Shown: positions 19,469 to 29,459 of the stretch, in pieces
Position numbering within the stretch: position 1 is the first letter of the stretch
How the letters are laid out: every line of letters starts with the position of its first letter
Source: Loktanella sp. SALINAS62
Lineage (GTDB): Bacteria > Pseudomonadota > Alphaproteobacteria > Rhodobacterales > Rhodobacteraceae
DNA length: 64,000 nt
Direction of reading: 5' to 3'
Assembly: GCF_018263905.1 (NCBI RefSeq)
Contig: NZ_JAAFZU010000008.1
Span: 72,518 to 136,517, forward strand
Made by a program: the position numbers and the translations under genes
Notes under the pieces: generated by a model
Databases searched by the model: none
Told to the model about the DNA's origin: nothing
What the model saw: the letters and a program-made list of their open reading frames with translations, nothing else

Positions 19469-20936
19469 CGAACAGTCCTGCCACCAATGCAGACACGGCG
19501 GCCAGCGCCGATGCGACCCACGCGATTGTGGCGAAACCCGCGTTCATCGCGTCCAGATGGCCGGGCAGGGGCGACACTTCGCCAAAGCTCGCAGGGCCGC
19601 CACTGATGGTGTAACTGATGGTGACGATCGAACTCATTGCGGCGACGGCGATCAGGCCCGCGATCCGGCTGACGGCGTTGTTGATGCCCGATGCCGTGCC
19701 GTCACGCCCCGGACCGGCTGCCCCCATGATGCAGGCGGACAGTGGGGCCACCACCATGCTCATCCCCAGACCGACGATGGCCATGGTGGGCAGCACACCC
19801 AGCCAGAATTCTTCTGATGGAATGACCAGCGCCAGACTGGCATAGCCCACAGACACCAGAATGGACCCGGTGGTAATCAGGGGCCCCGCGCCGTGGGTGT
19901 CGGCCATCTTGCCAAAACGGGTGGACAGCGTGGCGATGAAAATGGTGATCGGCCCAAAGGCAAAGATCGTCTCAAACGCGGTCAGACCCCATCCGGCGAC
20001 GGTCAGCATCGGCAAAAAGAACAGGATCGCGGACATGCCGAAATACAGCAGGAACGTCGATCCGTTGGCAGCCGAAAATGTGCGGTTGGCGAACATCCAC
20101 AATGGCATCATGGGCGTGTCGTTGCGGCGTTGCTGCCACAGAAAAATCGTCAGGATCACGGTGCCCGCGATTCCCGTGGCGATGGTGATACGGGTGTCAT
20201 TGCTGCGTTCCAGATGCGTCAGCGTCCACGCCAGCAGGCCCAGCCCCAGCACTGCCAGTGCTGCACCCGTCAGATCGACGCGTTCGCCCTTGCGCCGGGG
20301 GTCAGAGTGTACGGCGCGCCACACCAGCACCAACGTCACCAACCCCAGCGGTAGGTTGATGGCGAAAATGCCGCGCCATGCGTCGTCTTCTCCGGCGGAC
20401 AGGATCAGGCCGCCGATGATTGGCCCGGCTGCGGTCGTCAGCCCCGATGCCGCAGCCCATATGCCGATGGCGCGGCCACGTTCTTCGCGGGGATAGGCAC
20501 GCGAGATCATCGCAAGCGATCCCGGCACCATCAGTGCGGCCCCGGTGCCCTGCGCCAGACGCGCGACGATCAATGCGTCAGGCGACGGCGCCAATGCACA
20601 TAGAACCGAGGTGACCAGAAACAGGCCCACGCCGATGGAAAACACCTTTGCCAAGCCGAACCTGTCGCCAAATGCACCGCCCGTCAGGATCAGCGCGGAC
20701 AGGGTCAGCATGTAAGCGTTGTTGATCCAGGTCGCTTGGTTCAGCGATGCACCAAGTGATGATCTGATCGCGGGGATTGCGATGCTGACCACGGTGCCGT
20801 CGATGAATCCCATCGACGAGGCCAGAACCCCGGCAGCCAGAATCCAGCCGCGGCGGTTTTCGCGTGCGAAATCCGGTACGAAAACGGGCCGCGTCCGGTC
20901 GGACGGGGCCCGTTCAGGAGGCGTTGGAAGGGTCAA
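19458..20936 (-). CDS. MFS transporter, DHA2-like (14-TM) drug efflux
   Basis: The 492-residue protein has a polar N-terminus of about 28 residues, then about 14 hydrophobic spans. The DHA2 signature is seen in SMGFIDGTVVSIAIPAI (TM1) and GDRFGLAKVF after TM2. DHA2 proteins export drugs or other small amphipathic compounds by proton antiport. The start is a TTG at 20936, only 4 bp after the bactofilin stop (its last base is at 20940), without a clear Shine-Dalgarno sequence; coupled translation or a slightly later start is possible. It lies downstream of the M23 peptidase and bactofilin genes. Confidence 0.87.
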   Translation of the reverse strand: MTLPTPPERAPSDRTRPVFVPDFARENRRGWILAAGVLASSMGFIDGTVVSIAIPAIRSSLGASLNQATWINNAYMLTLSALILTGGAFGDRFGLAKVFSIGVGLFLVTSVLCALAPSPDALIVARLAQGTGAALMVPGSLAMISRAYPREERGRAIGIWAAASGLTTAAGPIIGGLILSAGEDDAWRGIFAINLPLGLVTLVLVWRAVHSDPRRKGERVDLTGAALAVLGLGLLAWTLTHLERSNDTRITIATGIAGTVILTIFLWQQRRNDTPMMPLWMFANRTFSAANGSTFLLYFGMSAILFFLPMLTVAGWGLTAFETIFAFGPITIFIATLSTRFGKMADTHGAGPLITTGSILVSVGYASLALVIPSEEFWLGVLPTMAIVGLGMSMVVAPLSACIMGAAGPGRDGTASGINNAVSRIAGLIAVAAMSSIVTISYTISGGPASFGEVSPLPGHLDAMNAGFATIAWVASALAAVSALVAGLFVRR

Positions 20937-20939
20937 GGA

Positions 20940-21458
20940 TCAGCTTTTGTCGGCGTCCCCGGCCGCCTTGGGGGCGGGCGTCGCAGAGGTTGGCATCTTG
21001 GTGGCTTTGCCACCAGACGACAGCGGGTCGTCCTGACGCTGCACGGAGCCTTCGAAATGGGCACCGGATTCGATGGCGATTGTCTTGTGGATGATGTCGC
21101 CTTCGACGCGGGCAGTCGAGGTCAGTCGCACCTTCAGGCCGCGCACGCGACCGACGATGCGGCCATGAATGACGATATCGTCGCCCATGACTTCACCCTT
21201 GACGGTCGCACCTTCGCCGACGGTCAGTAGGTGGGCGCGGATATCGCCTTCGACCTGACCTTCGATCTGGACATCGCCCGTTGTTTTCATATTGCCCGTG
21301 ACAAGCAGGTCAGCGGACAGGATGGACGCGGGCGGCTTTGCCTTTGCCGGGGCTGACGGTTTGTAATCGCTGCCGGACGCCGGCGCAGCGTTGGACGGCT
21401 GCGGCGCGGTTGTGTCGGCTTTGGGGCCAGGTTCGTTGATCTTGGATTTAGAAAACAT
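20940..21458 (-). CDS. Bactofilin (polymer-forming cytoskeletal protein)
   Basis: A 172-residue bactofilin. The central beta-helix domain (about residues 45-145) shows the repeating pattern of short hydrophobic/glycine turns (LVTGNMKTTGDVQIEGQVEGDIRA and following). The flanks are disordered and rich in Pro, Ala and Lys. Bactofilins self-assemble into filaments that localise cell-wall enzymes and set curvature or stalks. The gene overlaps the 3' end of the M23 peptidase gene by 11 bp, so the two are likely co-translated. Confidence 0.93.
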   Translation of the reverse strand: MFSKSKINEPGPKADTTAPQPSNAAPASGSDYKPSAPAKAKPPASILSADLLVTGNMKTTGDVQIEGQVEGDIRAHLLTVGEGATVKGEVMGDDIVIHGRIVGRVRGLKVRLTSTARVEGDIIHKTIAIESGAHFEGSVQRQDDPLSSGGKATKMPTSATPAPKAAGDADKS

Positions 21459-22758
21459 CTTGTCCAGCTCTTATATATGTCATTGGATTGACGGGTGTGC
21501 CGCCCACACGCACTTCGTAATGCAAGTGGGGACCAGTTGAACGTCCTGAGTTGCCCATATCACCGATCCGTTCCCCGCGCGAGACCCTTTGACCGACCTT
21601 CACGCGCATTGCAGACAGATGTGCATAGCGTGTTTCGATCCCGAACTCGTGCTGAATTTTGATCAATCGACCGTAGCCGGATGCCCAGCCTGCCTCTGTC
21701 ACGACACCATCAGCGGTGGAATAGATCGGCGTGCCGATGGGCGCTGCGAAATCGGTTCCCGCATGCAGGCGTCCCCATCGCTGGCCAAAGCCGGATGTGA
21801 AACGAAAGCTGGATTTGACGGGGGTATCGAATGGCGCCTTTTCGGCTGCGATCCGATACAGGTTGATGGCGTCCAACCGGTTCAGGATGCCATTGGCGCG
21901 TTCGGCGTTGGGATCGGGCGCACCGCCGCGCGTCGAGAATGACAGCGGCGTCAGCGGACCACCGGACCCGGAATAGCCGCGGCGCACCTGACTGATGATG
22001 TTGTCCGGGTTCATACCGGCAGCGCGGAACATTTTTTCCAGCGGTTCCACGGACACTGTCATCGCGTCTTCGAGTTGGCGAAAGATATCGTCGTTGCGTT
22101 CTTGCAGCAGACGCAATTCCATTTGGCTTTCGGCGGCGTTATCCAGCGCGAATTGGGCGTCGGCGGCGATCTTGTCACGTTCCGCTGCGGTTTCGGCCAA
22201 GGCTGTGGCCAGCAGATCGACGGTCGTATCTGCCTGTTGGGATTGCAGGGCGCCGGCGGCGGGTGATCCGTCCTCGGACATCAGTGCGGCTAGCTGGGTG
22301 CGGGACGATTTCACGTCCTGCATCGTATTGCGCAATGTCGTCTGCACCACATCCAACCCGGTTTCCAGTTCGCGGCGCTGGTCTTCGGTGGACAAAAGCT
22401 CGCTTTGCATCACGGAAATCTGGTTCAGTGCCGCGCTGAACCGCTGCTGGGCGGCGACCGCTTCGGCGGCGCGCGCATCACGTTCGGCGGACAGGGCATT
22501 CAGCCGATGTTCATAGATGATCTGGTCACGCTGGGCCTGGGCGCGGAAATTCCCCGCACCGATGCTATCCATCAGCATGATGGCCGTCGAAATGATTGTC
22601 CAACCGACAAGAACGGTTGCCACGGACCACCCTACAAGCTGGTGAGACGGACGCAGCCGAATGAATCGCGTTTCGGTGTCCGACCGAATGAACAGTCGCT
22701 TTTCCGGAAACCGTTTTTCAAGGCGTGCATGCACAGCCAGCGCAAGACGTGATCTCAC
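21448..22758 (-). CDS. M23 family metallopeptidase with DUF5930 N-terminus
   Basis: A 436-residue LytM-type peptidase. The short cytosolic start is basic, a membrane span lies at about 40-65, a long coiled coil covers about 75-210 and the M23 domain about 295-430. Zinc-site motifs are HAGTDFAAP and the HxH motif HLHYE near the end. M23 enzymes cut peptide cross-links of peptidoglycan. The DUF5930 N-terminus is characteristic of Rhodobacterales. The overlap with the bactofilin gene suggests the filament positions this hydrolase. Confidence 0.92.
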   Translation of the reverse strand: MRSRLALAVHARLEKRFPEKRLFIRSDTETRFIRLRPSHQLVGWSVATVLVGWTIISTAIMLMDSIGAGNFRAQAQRDQIIYEHRLNALSAERDARAAEAVAAQQRFSAALNQISVMQSELLSTEDQRRELETGLDVVQTTLRNTMQDVKSSRTQLAALMSEDGSPAAGALQSQQADTTVDLLATALAETAAERDKIAADAQFALDNAAESQMELRLLQERNDDIFRQLEDAMTVSVEPLEKMFRAAGMNPDNIISQVRRGYSGSGGPLTPLSFSTRGGAPDPNAERANGILNRLDAINLYRIAAEKAPFDTPVKSSFRFTSGFGQRWGRLHAGTDFAAPIGTPIYSTADGVVTEAGWASGYGRLIKIQHEFGIETRYAHLSAMRVKVGQRVSRGERIGDMGNSGRSTGPHLHYEVRVGGTPVNPMTYIRAGQDVF

Positions 22759-22922
22759 GTAATTCTCCCAAACCTGTCCCTCGGCGCGGCTTACCTGTAT
22801 CTTGTTTTCGTCCGCGTCACATTCGTTTACAAAGACTGACGCAATGGAGCAACGCTTTTCAGAAAATGAAGCTGCATTTACTTCGTCTGGGCGAAAATGT
22901 GCCGAGCTTCACCGAATCTGAG

Positions 22923-23735
22923 TCAGCGCTTTTCGGCAAGTGGCCAGTAAAAATCGGGTGGAATCCCTGATTCCGCACGCTTTTCTTCGTTGAAGGGCGG
23001 TTTCAGCGGTCCGTGAAAATAACGGCGCACCAGTGCGTGAAATAAAGGTGCCGGGTCCATGTCGTTTCGGCCACACAGAAAATGGAACCATCTGGACCCA
23101 TACGACACGTGATGCACCTCTTCGGCATAGATCACGTTCAGGGCCGCGACCGTGTCCTTGTCGCCCGCGCGTTTGAACACCTCTATCATGTTCGGGGTCA
23201 CATCCAGTCCGCGCGCTTCCAATACCATCGGGACCACGGCCAGCCGTCCCATCAGATCGGTGGCTGTATCTTCGGCTGCGCGCCACATCCCCGCATGGGC
23301 TGGCAATGCGCCATACCATGACCCGTGGGCTTCAAGCCTGTCGCACATCAGGTTGAAATGTTTTGATTCTTCGTCTGCTGCCTTGACCCAGTCGTCATAG
23401 AAACCAATCGGCAGCGGGGTATCAGAAAACCGTGCGATGATGTCCCAGTGCAGATCGACCGCGTTCAGTTCGATATGCGCGACCGCGTGTAGCAACGCCA
23501 ACCGCCCTTCAGGAGAGCCGGGTTTGCGTTGCGGCACGTCGCGCGGTTCCAGCAATGCAGGCGAATCCGGCCTCGCGGGGCGATCAGGTGGCGTGGCGGT
23601 TCCGATCACCGGAACAGCACCGTCGGCGCGGGCGGCCCGCCAGGCGGCCGCATGCGCATGGCTCAACGCGGTCTTTTCGCGACCGTCGGCGGTTTTCAGC
23701 ACCTCGACCGCCATGTCTGCGAGTGGCTTGATCAC
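22923..23735 (-). CDS. Ferritin-like domain protein (DUF455)
   Basis: The 270-residue protein matches the DUF455 group of ferritin-like proteins. A helical bundle carries carboxylate and histidine residues in ALLHAVAHIELNAVDLHWD and in DEESKHFNLM, a di-iron-type pattern (ExxH). Related ferritin-like proteins include MiaE-type hydroxylases, but the role here is unknown. It overlaps the bcp stop by 4 bp, so both are read from one transcript, which hints at an oxidative-stress or iron context. Confidence 0.85.
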   Translation of the reverse strand: MIKPLADMAVEVLKTADGREKTALSHAHAAAWRAARADGAVPVIGTATPPDRPARPDSPALLEPRDVPQRKPGSPEGRLALLHAVAHIELNAVDLHWDIIARFSDTPLPIGFYDDWVKAADEESKHFNLMCDRLEAHGSWYGALPAHAGMWRAAEDTATDLMGRLAVVPMVLEARGLDVTPNMIEVFKRAGDKDTVAALNVIYAEEVHHVSYGSRWFHFLCGRNDMDPAPLFHALVRRYFHGPLKPPFNEEKRAESGIPPDFYWPLAEKR

Positions 23736-24199
23736 AAGGTCCGGACGGCGTCCAGAACCGCATCGACATGGCCCGGCACCTTGACCTTGTTCCAGACCTG
23801 CGCGATCCGGCCTTCGCCATCGATCAAAAACGTGGTGCGTTCGATGCCGTGGAACGTCTTGCCGTACATCTGTTTTTCACCCCAGACGCCGTAGCGTTCA
23901 CAGACATCGCCGTTTTCATCGGACAGCAAGATCACCTTCAGGCCATGCTTATCCTGAAACTTCAGATGCTTTGCGACAGTATCCTTTGACACGCCGATGA
24001 CGGCGGCACCGGCCTGCGCGAATGCGGCCGCCTGTTCTGAAAAACCGATGGCTTCTTTGGTGCAGCCGGGGGTGTCGTCACGCGGGTAAAAATAGACAAC
24101 GACCTTTTGCCCCTGAAACTGTGACAGTGTCACTGTCGCACCGTCAGCAGCGGGCAGGTCAATCGCAGGGGCAAGATCGCCGGGGGAAAGTTGTGACAT
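23732..24199 (-). CDS. bcp: Thiol peroxidase Bcp (atypical 2-Cys peroxiredoxin)
   Basis: A 155-residue Bcp/PrxQ-type peroxiredoxin that reduces hydrogen and organic hydroperoxides with thioredoxin. The peroxidatic cysteine is in PRDDTPGCTKEA (about residue 46), within the PxxxTxxC-type motif. The usual second cysteine five residues on is absent (Ala/Ile there), so a 1-Cys mechanism or a distant resolving cysteine is likely. It is the first gene of a two-gene unit with the ferritin-like gene. Confidence 0.93.
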   Translation of the reverse strand: MSQLSPGDLAPAIDLPAADGATVTLSQFQGQKVVVYFYPRDDTPGCTKEAIGFSEQAAAFAQAGAAVIGVSKDTVAKHLKFQDKHGLKVILLSDENGDVCERYGVWGEKQMYGKTFHGIERTTFLIDGEGRIAQVWNKVKVPGHVDAVLDAVRTL

Positions 24200-24289
24200 A
24201 TCTGTGATCCTTTATCGCGGGCCGGTGTTCGGGGTTTCGTTCCGGCAGCCTTGCGGCGACAATAAGGATGTGAGGCAAACAGGCAATCC

Positions 24290-27200
24290 ATGACCGACCC
24301 CCGGACCGATCCGTCCGCGCCGGCAACGGCGCGCCACCCGCGCCGCAAACGGCGTGCTTTGCGGGTTGCGGGATGGCTGCTGGCCTTGCCTGTCGTGGCG
24401 TTGCTTGCCGCGGCACTGATGCTGATCGACCGTGACATCACCGCCCCCCAATGGCTGCGACAAAATGTCGAGGCACGTGCCGCGCACTTCCTGGGCGGTG
24501 GCACGCTCAGCTTTGGTGACATCACGCTGCGGATCAGCCGCGATCTGCATCCGCAGGTGGATCTGATCGACACCGTGCTGCGTGACGCGACGGGGGCAAC
24601 GCTGGCCCGGATCGACCGGCTACAGGCCGGGCTGTCGCCGCGCGGTCTTTTGTTTGAACGGGCGGCACTGGTTCAGCGGATCGCGCTGACTGGCACCGAT
24701 ATTCAGGTTGCACGGGATAGCAATGGCGCATTTCGTTTCGCCTTTGACCGACCGGGCGGAAACGGTGCGCTGCTGGCGGACGGGTTGGGCGGCTTGGTCG
24801 CGCAGATTGATGGCTTGCGCGACCGCCCCGCATTGGCGGCACTGGAACACCTGCGGCTGGATGATGTGGATCTTGTTTATACCGACGCACGCGCGGACCG
24901 GGTCTGGACGGTGGCGGGCGGTCAGTTCGACCTGACGACAACTGCCCGCCGGACGACAGCGGCCATCGCACTGCAAGTCGCGGGCGATCATGGCACGGCC
25001 CGCGTGGATGTCACGCTGGACAGCCCGCGCGATACGCCAGCCGCCGATATACGTATCGCGGTCGACGGTCTGCCAGCCCGCGATCTGGCCAGTCAATCCG
25101 CAGCACTGCGCGTGCTGGAAACACTGGATGCACCGGTGTCGGCGCGGCTGGATACCTCTGTTCTGGCTGATGGCACGTTGGCGCCGTTGCAGGTCCAAAT
25201 GGATATCGGCGCAGGCCAGATCACGGGCGGTCCTGATCCGATCCCGATCAATTCCGCGCGTCTGGCCGCGCAATACGATCCCGCCAAGGACAGAGTGCAG
25301 ATTACCGACATGGCGGTCGTCGCGGCGGGTAGCCGGTTTGATGCAACGGGGCATGTCCTGTTGCAGGATTTCAAAGCTAGCCTGCCGCGTAGTTTCGTGA
25401 TGCAAATGGCGGTGCGGAATATATCGCTGGATCCGCGCGATCTGTACGACGCACCGTTGACGATCGACCGCGCCGATGTGGATATTCGCCTGTCGCTTGC
25501 GCCGTTCCGGCTGCGGGTGGGGCAGGTGGCGGTGACGGACCCGAAACTGACCGCACGGGCCGCACTGACGGTGGAAAACGCACCGGATGGCTGGATGACG
25601 CGGCTGGACGTGCAGTCTGACAGGTTAAGCAGTGCGGCCCTGATGCGAATTTGGCCGGCCAGCCTGCGGCCCGGCACCCGCAGTTGGATCGCCGGCAATA
25701 TCGCGGGTGGCATGCTGCACGATCTGACACTGGGTCTGCGGCGGCGACCGGATGCGGCGCCGACCCTTGCAGTGACGTTCGGGTTTGCGGACGCATCGGT
25801 CAGTTATTTGCCCGCACATCCGCTAATTACGGGGGCAGGTGGCTTTGCCACGCTGGCGCAGGACAGGTTTTCGCTGGCGCTGGATGCAGGCCGGGTCACT
25901 GCACCGCAGGGTGGGGCTGTGGACATGGCCGGTTCGACGTTGCTGATCGCTGACCTGACGCGCCAACCCGCACAACTGGATCTGGACCTGCGGACCAGCA
26001 GCACCGTGACCGCCGCACTGTCACTTTTGAACCTGCAACCGCTGCGGTTGCTGGACCGCGCGAACCTGCCGGTCACGCTGACCGATGGCCGGGCCGATGT
26101 TGAGGCTGCGGTCAGCTTGCCGCTGCGACCCGGCATCAGGGGGGCGGATGTGACGTTTGAGGCCACCGCAAGCCTGTCGCGGATCAGAAGCGAGACATTG
26201 ATTCCCGGCAGGCGGTTGGACAGCACCGGACTGATGGCCCAGATCGACCGCGCGGGGCTGACGTTGGATGGTCCGGCGACATTGGATGGCGTCCCGCTGC
26301 GCGGCCAATACGTGCAAGAATTCGGCCCTGACAGCGCGCCACCCCGCGTGACGGCGGACGTGACCGTGACGCCAGAAGCATTGCAGACCTTCGGCATTGC
26401 CTTGCCGCCGGGTGCGGTGCGCGGGCGCGGTCAGGCCCGCATCGATCTGACCTTGCCCGGCGGTGCGCCGCCGCAGCTTGCCGTGGTGTCTGACCTGTCG
26501 GGGATCGGGCTTTCGGTGCCTGCGATCAACTGGACCAAACCAGCAGGCACCCGCGCGGACCTGGCCGTCACGGCAACCTTGGGCGCGGCCCCGCAGGTGC
26601 AGCGCCTGACGTTGGATGCCGCAGGCCTGCGCGCATCCGGTGCGGTGCGGCTGGCGAACGGTCAATTGCAGACGGCCCGGTTCGACAGGGTCCGCGTCAG
26701 CGACTGGTTTGACGGGCCTGTCACACTGACGGGACGCGGTCCGGGCCAACCGGTGGGGGTCGAGATCACGAGTGGCGTGCTGGATTTGTCCCGCGCGCAA
26801 CTGGGTGGTGGCACAGGCAACGGGCAGGGCGGTCCGATCGATGTGGCCTTGAACCGGTTGGACATTGCGGGCGGTCTGGCGCTGACTGATTTTCGCGGAC
26901 GGTTCGACACGACGGGCGGACTGACGGGCCGATTTGACGGACGTTTCAACGGTACGGCCCCGGTCACCGGGCGGGTCGCGCCCCGCGATGGACGCACCGC
27001 CGTCCAGATCGGCGCGCAGGACGCGGGCGCGGTGCTGCGTGCGGGCGGTTTCATGCAGGGTGCGCAGGGTGGCACGCTGGACCTGACGCTGTTGCCGGCA
27101 CCGGACCGCGGCAGCTACGATGGTGCATTGGCCATCCGCAACCTGCGTGTCCGCGATGCCCCCGGTGTTGCGGCGCTGCTGGATGCGATCAGCGTGGTGG

Positions 27201-27568
27201 GACTGCTGCAACAACTGGATGGGCAGGGGATTGCGTTCGATACCGTCGATGCCAGTTTTCGATTGGATCGCGACGCGATTACGGTCACGCAGTCCAGTGC
27301 CGTTGGGCCGGGGCTTGGCATCTCGCTTGACGGGATCTACATGCTCGCCAGCAAACAGGTAAGGTTTCAGGGCGTGGTTTCTCCTTTCTATATTCTCAAC
27401 GGGATCGGCAGTTTCCTGACCCGGCGGGGCGAAGGACTGATCGGGTTCAATTTCAACCTGTCCGGCACAGCGGCGGCCCCGCAGGTCAGCGTCAATCCGC
27501 TGTCATTGTTCACGCCGGGCATGTTCCGGGACATTTTCCGCCGACCGCCACCGGAGCTTGCGCAATGA
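24290..27568 (+). CDS. AsmA-like / DUF3971 large periplasmic protein
   Basis: A 1092-residue protein anchored by an N-terminal span (about 24-46) after an Arg-rich cytosolic tip. The remainder is a long beta-rich periplasmic region of alternating short strands, with DUF3971-like and AsmA-type C-terminal segments ([19 protein letters not shown]...). Proteins of this AsmA/YhdP class are thought to bridge inner and outer membranes and move phospholipids. It overlaps queA by 4 bp. The family-level call is good; the transport role is inference from relatives. Confidence 0.85.
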   Translation: MTDPRTDPSAPATARHPRRKRRALRVAGWLLALPVVALLAAALMLIDRDITAPQWLRQNVEARAAHFLGGGTLSFGDITLRISRDLHPQVDLIDTVLRDATGATLARIDRLQAGLSPRGLLFERAALVQRIALTGTDIQVARDSNGAFRFAFDRPGGNGALLADGLGGLVAQIDGLRDRPALAALEHLRLDDVDLVYTDARADRVWTVAGGQFDLTTTARRTTAAIALQVAGDHGTARVDVTLDSPRDTPAADIRIAVDGLPARDLASQSAALRVLETLDAPVSARLDTSVLADGTLAPLQVQMDIGAGQITGGPDPIPINSARLAAQYDPAKDRVQITDMAVVAAGSRFDATGHVLLQDFKASLPRSFVMQMAVRNISLDPRDLYDAPLTIDRADVDIRLSLAPFRLRVGQVAVTDPKLTARAALTVENAPDGWMTRLDVQSDRLSSAALMRIWPASLRPGTRSWIAGNIAGGMLHDLTLGLRRRPDAAPTLAVTFGFADASVSYLPAHPLITGAGGFATLAQDRFSLALDAGRVTAPQGGAVDMAGSTLLIADLTRQPAQLDLDLRTSSTVTAALSLLNLQPLRLLDRANLPVTLTDGRADVEAAVSLPLRPGIRGADVTFEATASLSRIRSETLIPGRRLDSTGLMAQIDRAGLTLDGPATLDGVPLRGQYVQEFGPDSAPPRVTADVTVTPEALQTFGIALPPGAVRGRGQARIDLTLPGGAPPQLAVVSDLSGIGLSVPAINWTKPAGTRADLAVTATLGAAPQVQRLTLDAAGLRASGAVRLANGQLQTARFDRVRVSDWFDGPVTLTGRGPGQPVGVEITSGVLDLSRAQLGGGTGNGQGGPIDVALNRLDIAGGLALTDFRGRFDTTGGLTGRFDGRFNGTAPVTGRVAPRDGRTAVQIGAQDAGAVLRAGGFMQGAQGGTLDLTLLPAPDRGSYDGALAIRNLRVRDAPGVAALLDAISVVGLLQQLDGQGIAFDTVDASFRLDRDAITVTQSSAVGPGLGISLDGIYMLASKQVRFQGVVSPFYILNGIGSFLTRRGEGLIGFNFNLSGTAAAPQVSVNPLSLFTPGMFRDIFRRPPPELAQ

Positions 27569-28626
27569 AGCTGTCTGATTTCGATTTCGACCTGCCCGAA
27601 GACCTGATTGCCGTGCGTCCTGCACGGCCCCGCACGTCCGCGCGGTTGCTTGTGGCGACGCCGGACCGGATCGACGATCGCCGCGTATCCGACCTGATCG
27701 ACGTGCTGCAACCCGGCGACCGGCTGGTCCTGAACGATACAAAGGTTATTCCGGCCCGCCTGACCGGCAGCCGCACGCGGCAGGGCGCAGACGGCGATAC
27801 GACCGCCCGGATCGAAGTGACGTTGCTGACACCACTGGCGCGGGGCTGGTCGGCACTGGTCAAGCCGCTGAAAAAGGTGCGCGATGGTGAAATCATCGTG
27901 TTTTCCGAACACTTGCAGGCGCGCGTCGTGGGGCGGCAGGATGGTCAGGCACATCTGGATTTCGACCTGCAAGGCGATGATTTCGATGCCGCACTGGATC
28001 AGGCCGGACAGATGCCATTGCCCCCCTATATCGCGGCGCTGCGTCCGGCGGACGATGCGGACCGCGTCGATTACCAGACCGCCTGGGCGCGGGCGTCGGG
28101 CGCGGTTGCCGCACCGACCGCATCACTGCATTTCGACGACGATCTGCTGCAGGCGCTGCACGCGCGCGGCGTGACGTTCAGCTATGTCACGCTGCACGTG
28201 GGCGCAGGCACGTTCCTGCCGGTCAAGGTTGACGATATCGCGGATCACAAGATGCATGCGGAATGGGGCGAAGTCACGGCAGAGGCTGCGGCCCAGATCA
28301 ACGCGACAAAGGCGGCGGGTGGCCGTATCATTCCCGTTGGCACCACGGCCCTGCGCCTGATCGAAACCGCCGCAACGGACGACGGCATCACGCCGTGGAC
28401 TGGCGCGACGGATATTTTCATCACGCCCGGTTTCAGGTTCCGGGTGGCCGACGCACTGATGACGAACTTTCACCTGCCCAAATCGACGCTGATGATGCTG
28501 GTGTCGGCCCTGATGGGCGTGGACCGGGTCAAATCGATCTATGACCACGCCATTGCGGCGCGGTATCGCTTTTTTTCTTATGGGGATGCGTCGCTTTTGT
28601 TGCCGGGCGGCGATCCTAGCGGTTGA
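27565..28626 (+). CDS. queA: S-adenosylmethionine:tRNA ribosyltransferase-isomerase
   Basis: The 353-residue QueA transfers the ribosyl part of SAM to preQ1-modified tRNA, making epoxyqueuosine at the wobble base. Conserved segments are the N-terminal [17 protein letters not shown], the central [12 protein letters not shown] and ...KMHAEWGEV, and the C-terminal [19 protein letters not shown]. The start overlaps the AsmA-like gene (ATGA). The 3' end overlaps the convergent hypothetical gene by 11 bp. Confidence 0.97.
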   Translation: MKLSDFDFDLPEDLIAVRPARPRTSARLLVATPDRIDDRRVSDLIDVLQPGDRLVLNDTKVIPARLTGSRTRQGADGDTTARIEVTLLTPLARGWSALVKPLKKVRDGEIIVFSEHLQARVVGRQDGQAHLDFDLQGDDFDAALDQAGQMPLPPYIAALRPADDADRVDYQTAWARASGAVAAPTASLHFDDDLLQALHARGVTFSYVTLHVGAGTFLPVKVDDIADHKMHAEWGEVTAEAAAQINATKAAGGRIIPVGTTALRLIETAATDDGITPWTGATDIFITPGFRFRVADALMTNFHLPKSTLMMLVSALMGVDRVKSIYDHAIAARYRFFSYGDASLLLPGGDPSG

Positions 28627-29188
28627 ACAGAGCCAACAGGGTGCGCTGGTCAGGCAGTCCGGTCGTTTCCAGATCGTTGTCGGCCTGAAAGGCGCTGATC
28701 GCGGCCATCAGTCCATCTTCACCCTCTGCCACGTCGTAATCAAGATCGGTCAGCGTGTCGCGCATCCCGTCCAATACCGCGCGATAGCTCTGCGTGCTTT
28801 CACCATCTGCGGTCAGCACCACAAGGTCGCTTGCTTCAGTCAGCTTGGTGCGGGCCAGAAGTTGCGCCAACCGGCCCAAAGCGTTGACGAAAGGCATGTC
28901 GGGGTTGTCGCGGCAAAAGCTTTCCATCTGCGACAGGATCAAGCCTTCGCTTTGCCATGGTGTCATGTCGTAGGTGTTGGGCGACAGGGCCGCGGTCGCG
29001 GTCAGGAAGCCAGATGCCCAACTGCCGAACGCCGTGACGGTACGGGCGTCCTGCGTATCCGCCGCTTCTGTCAGTGCGGCGCAGGTCGTCCGCCCGATGC
29101 CATCGACGGCAAATTCCCCGTTTGCATCGGCTGCAAAGGCGGGTGCGGGCAAAAGGACAGCAAGGACGGACAGGGCGCGCAAGGACAT
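28616..29188 (-). CDS. Exported hypothetical protein with C-terminal peptidoglycan-binding-like motif
   Basis: A 190-residue protein with a clear signal peptide (residues 1-20, ending AFAA). The middle region has two conserved cysteines (TTCAAL and ESFCRDN), spaced as in small HdeA-like acid-stress proteins. The last 35 residues ([20 protein letters not shown]...) resemble a PG_binding_1 repeat. I do not recognise a named family. The start at 29188 is chosen because it gives the signal peptide. The role is probably periplasmic, possibly wall-associated. Confidence 0.75.
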   Translation of the reverse strand: MSLRALSVLAVLLPAPAFAADANGEFAVDGIGRTTCAALTEAADTQDARTVTAFGSWASGFLTATAALSPNTYDMTPWQSEGLILSQMESFCRDNPDMPFVNALGRLAQLLARTKLTEASDLVVLTADGESTQSYRAVLDGMRDTLTDLDYDVAEGEDGLMAAISAFQADNDLETTGLPDQRTLLALFNR

Positions 29189-29459
29189 CGAAAGCTCCAA
29201 GAATTGATCGGCTAAAGGGATTGCATGACCGCTAGCAGCTAACCCGTCCGCACGAAAGCGGCCAGCACGATGGTCGGCAAATCCCTGCGCGCATGTTTGA
29301 TGCGGTGGGGCCAAACCGACGGGTCTGACGACACGAACGACAAGGACTTGCGAATTCGCAGGGACTGGGTAACGAATGGCGGGTTAGACGGTTGACATTG
29401 GTTCACTGCGGCGCGACGGGGCGACAAACGACCGGCCCCGGCCACGAAAGGATTTTGCC

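Noticed and set aside
29189..29459. Possible 41-codon plus-strand frame at 29269
   Set aside because: No ribosome site, domain or composition bias; I report only a 12-bp palindrome (29349-29360) in this gap.
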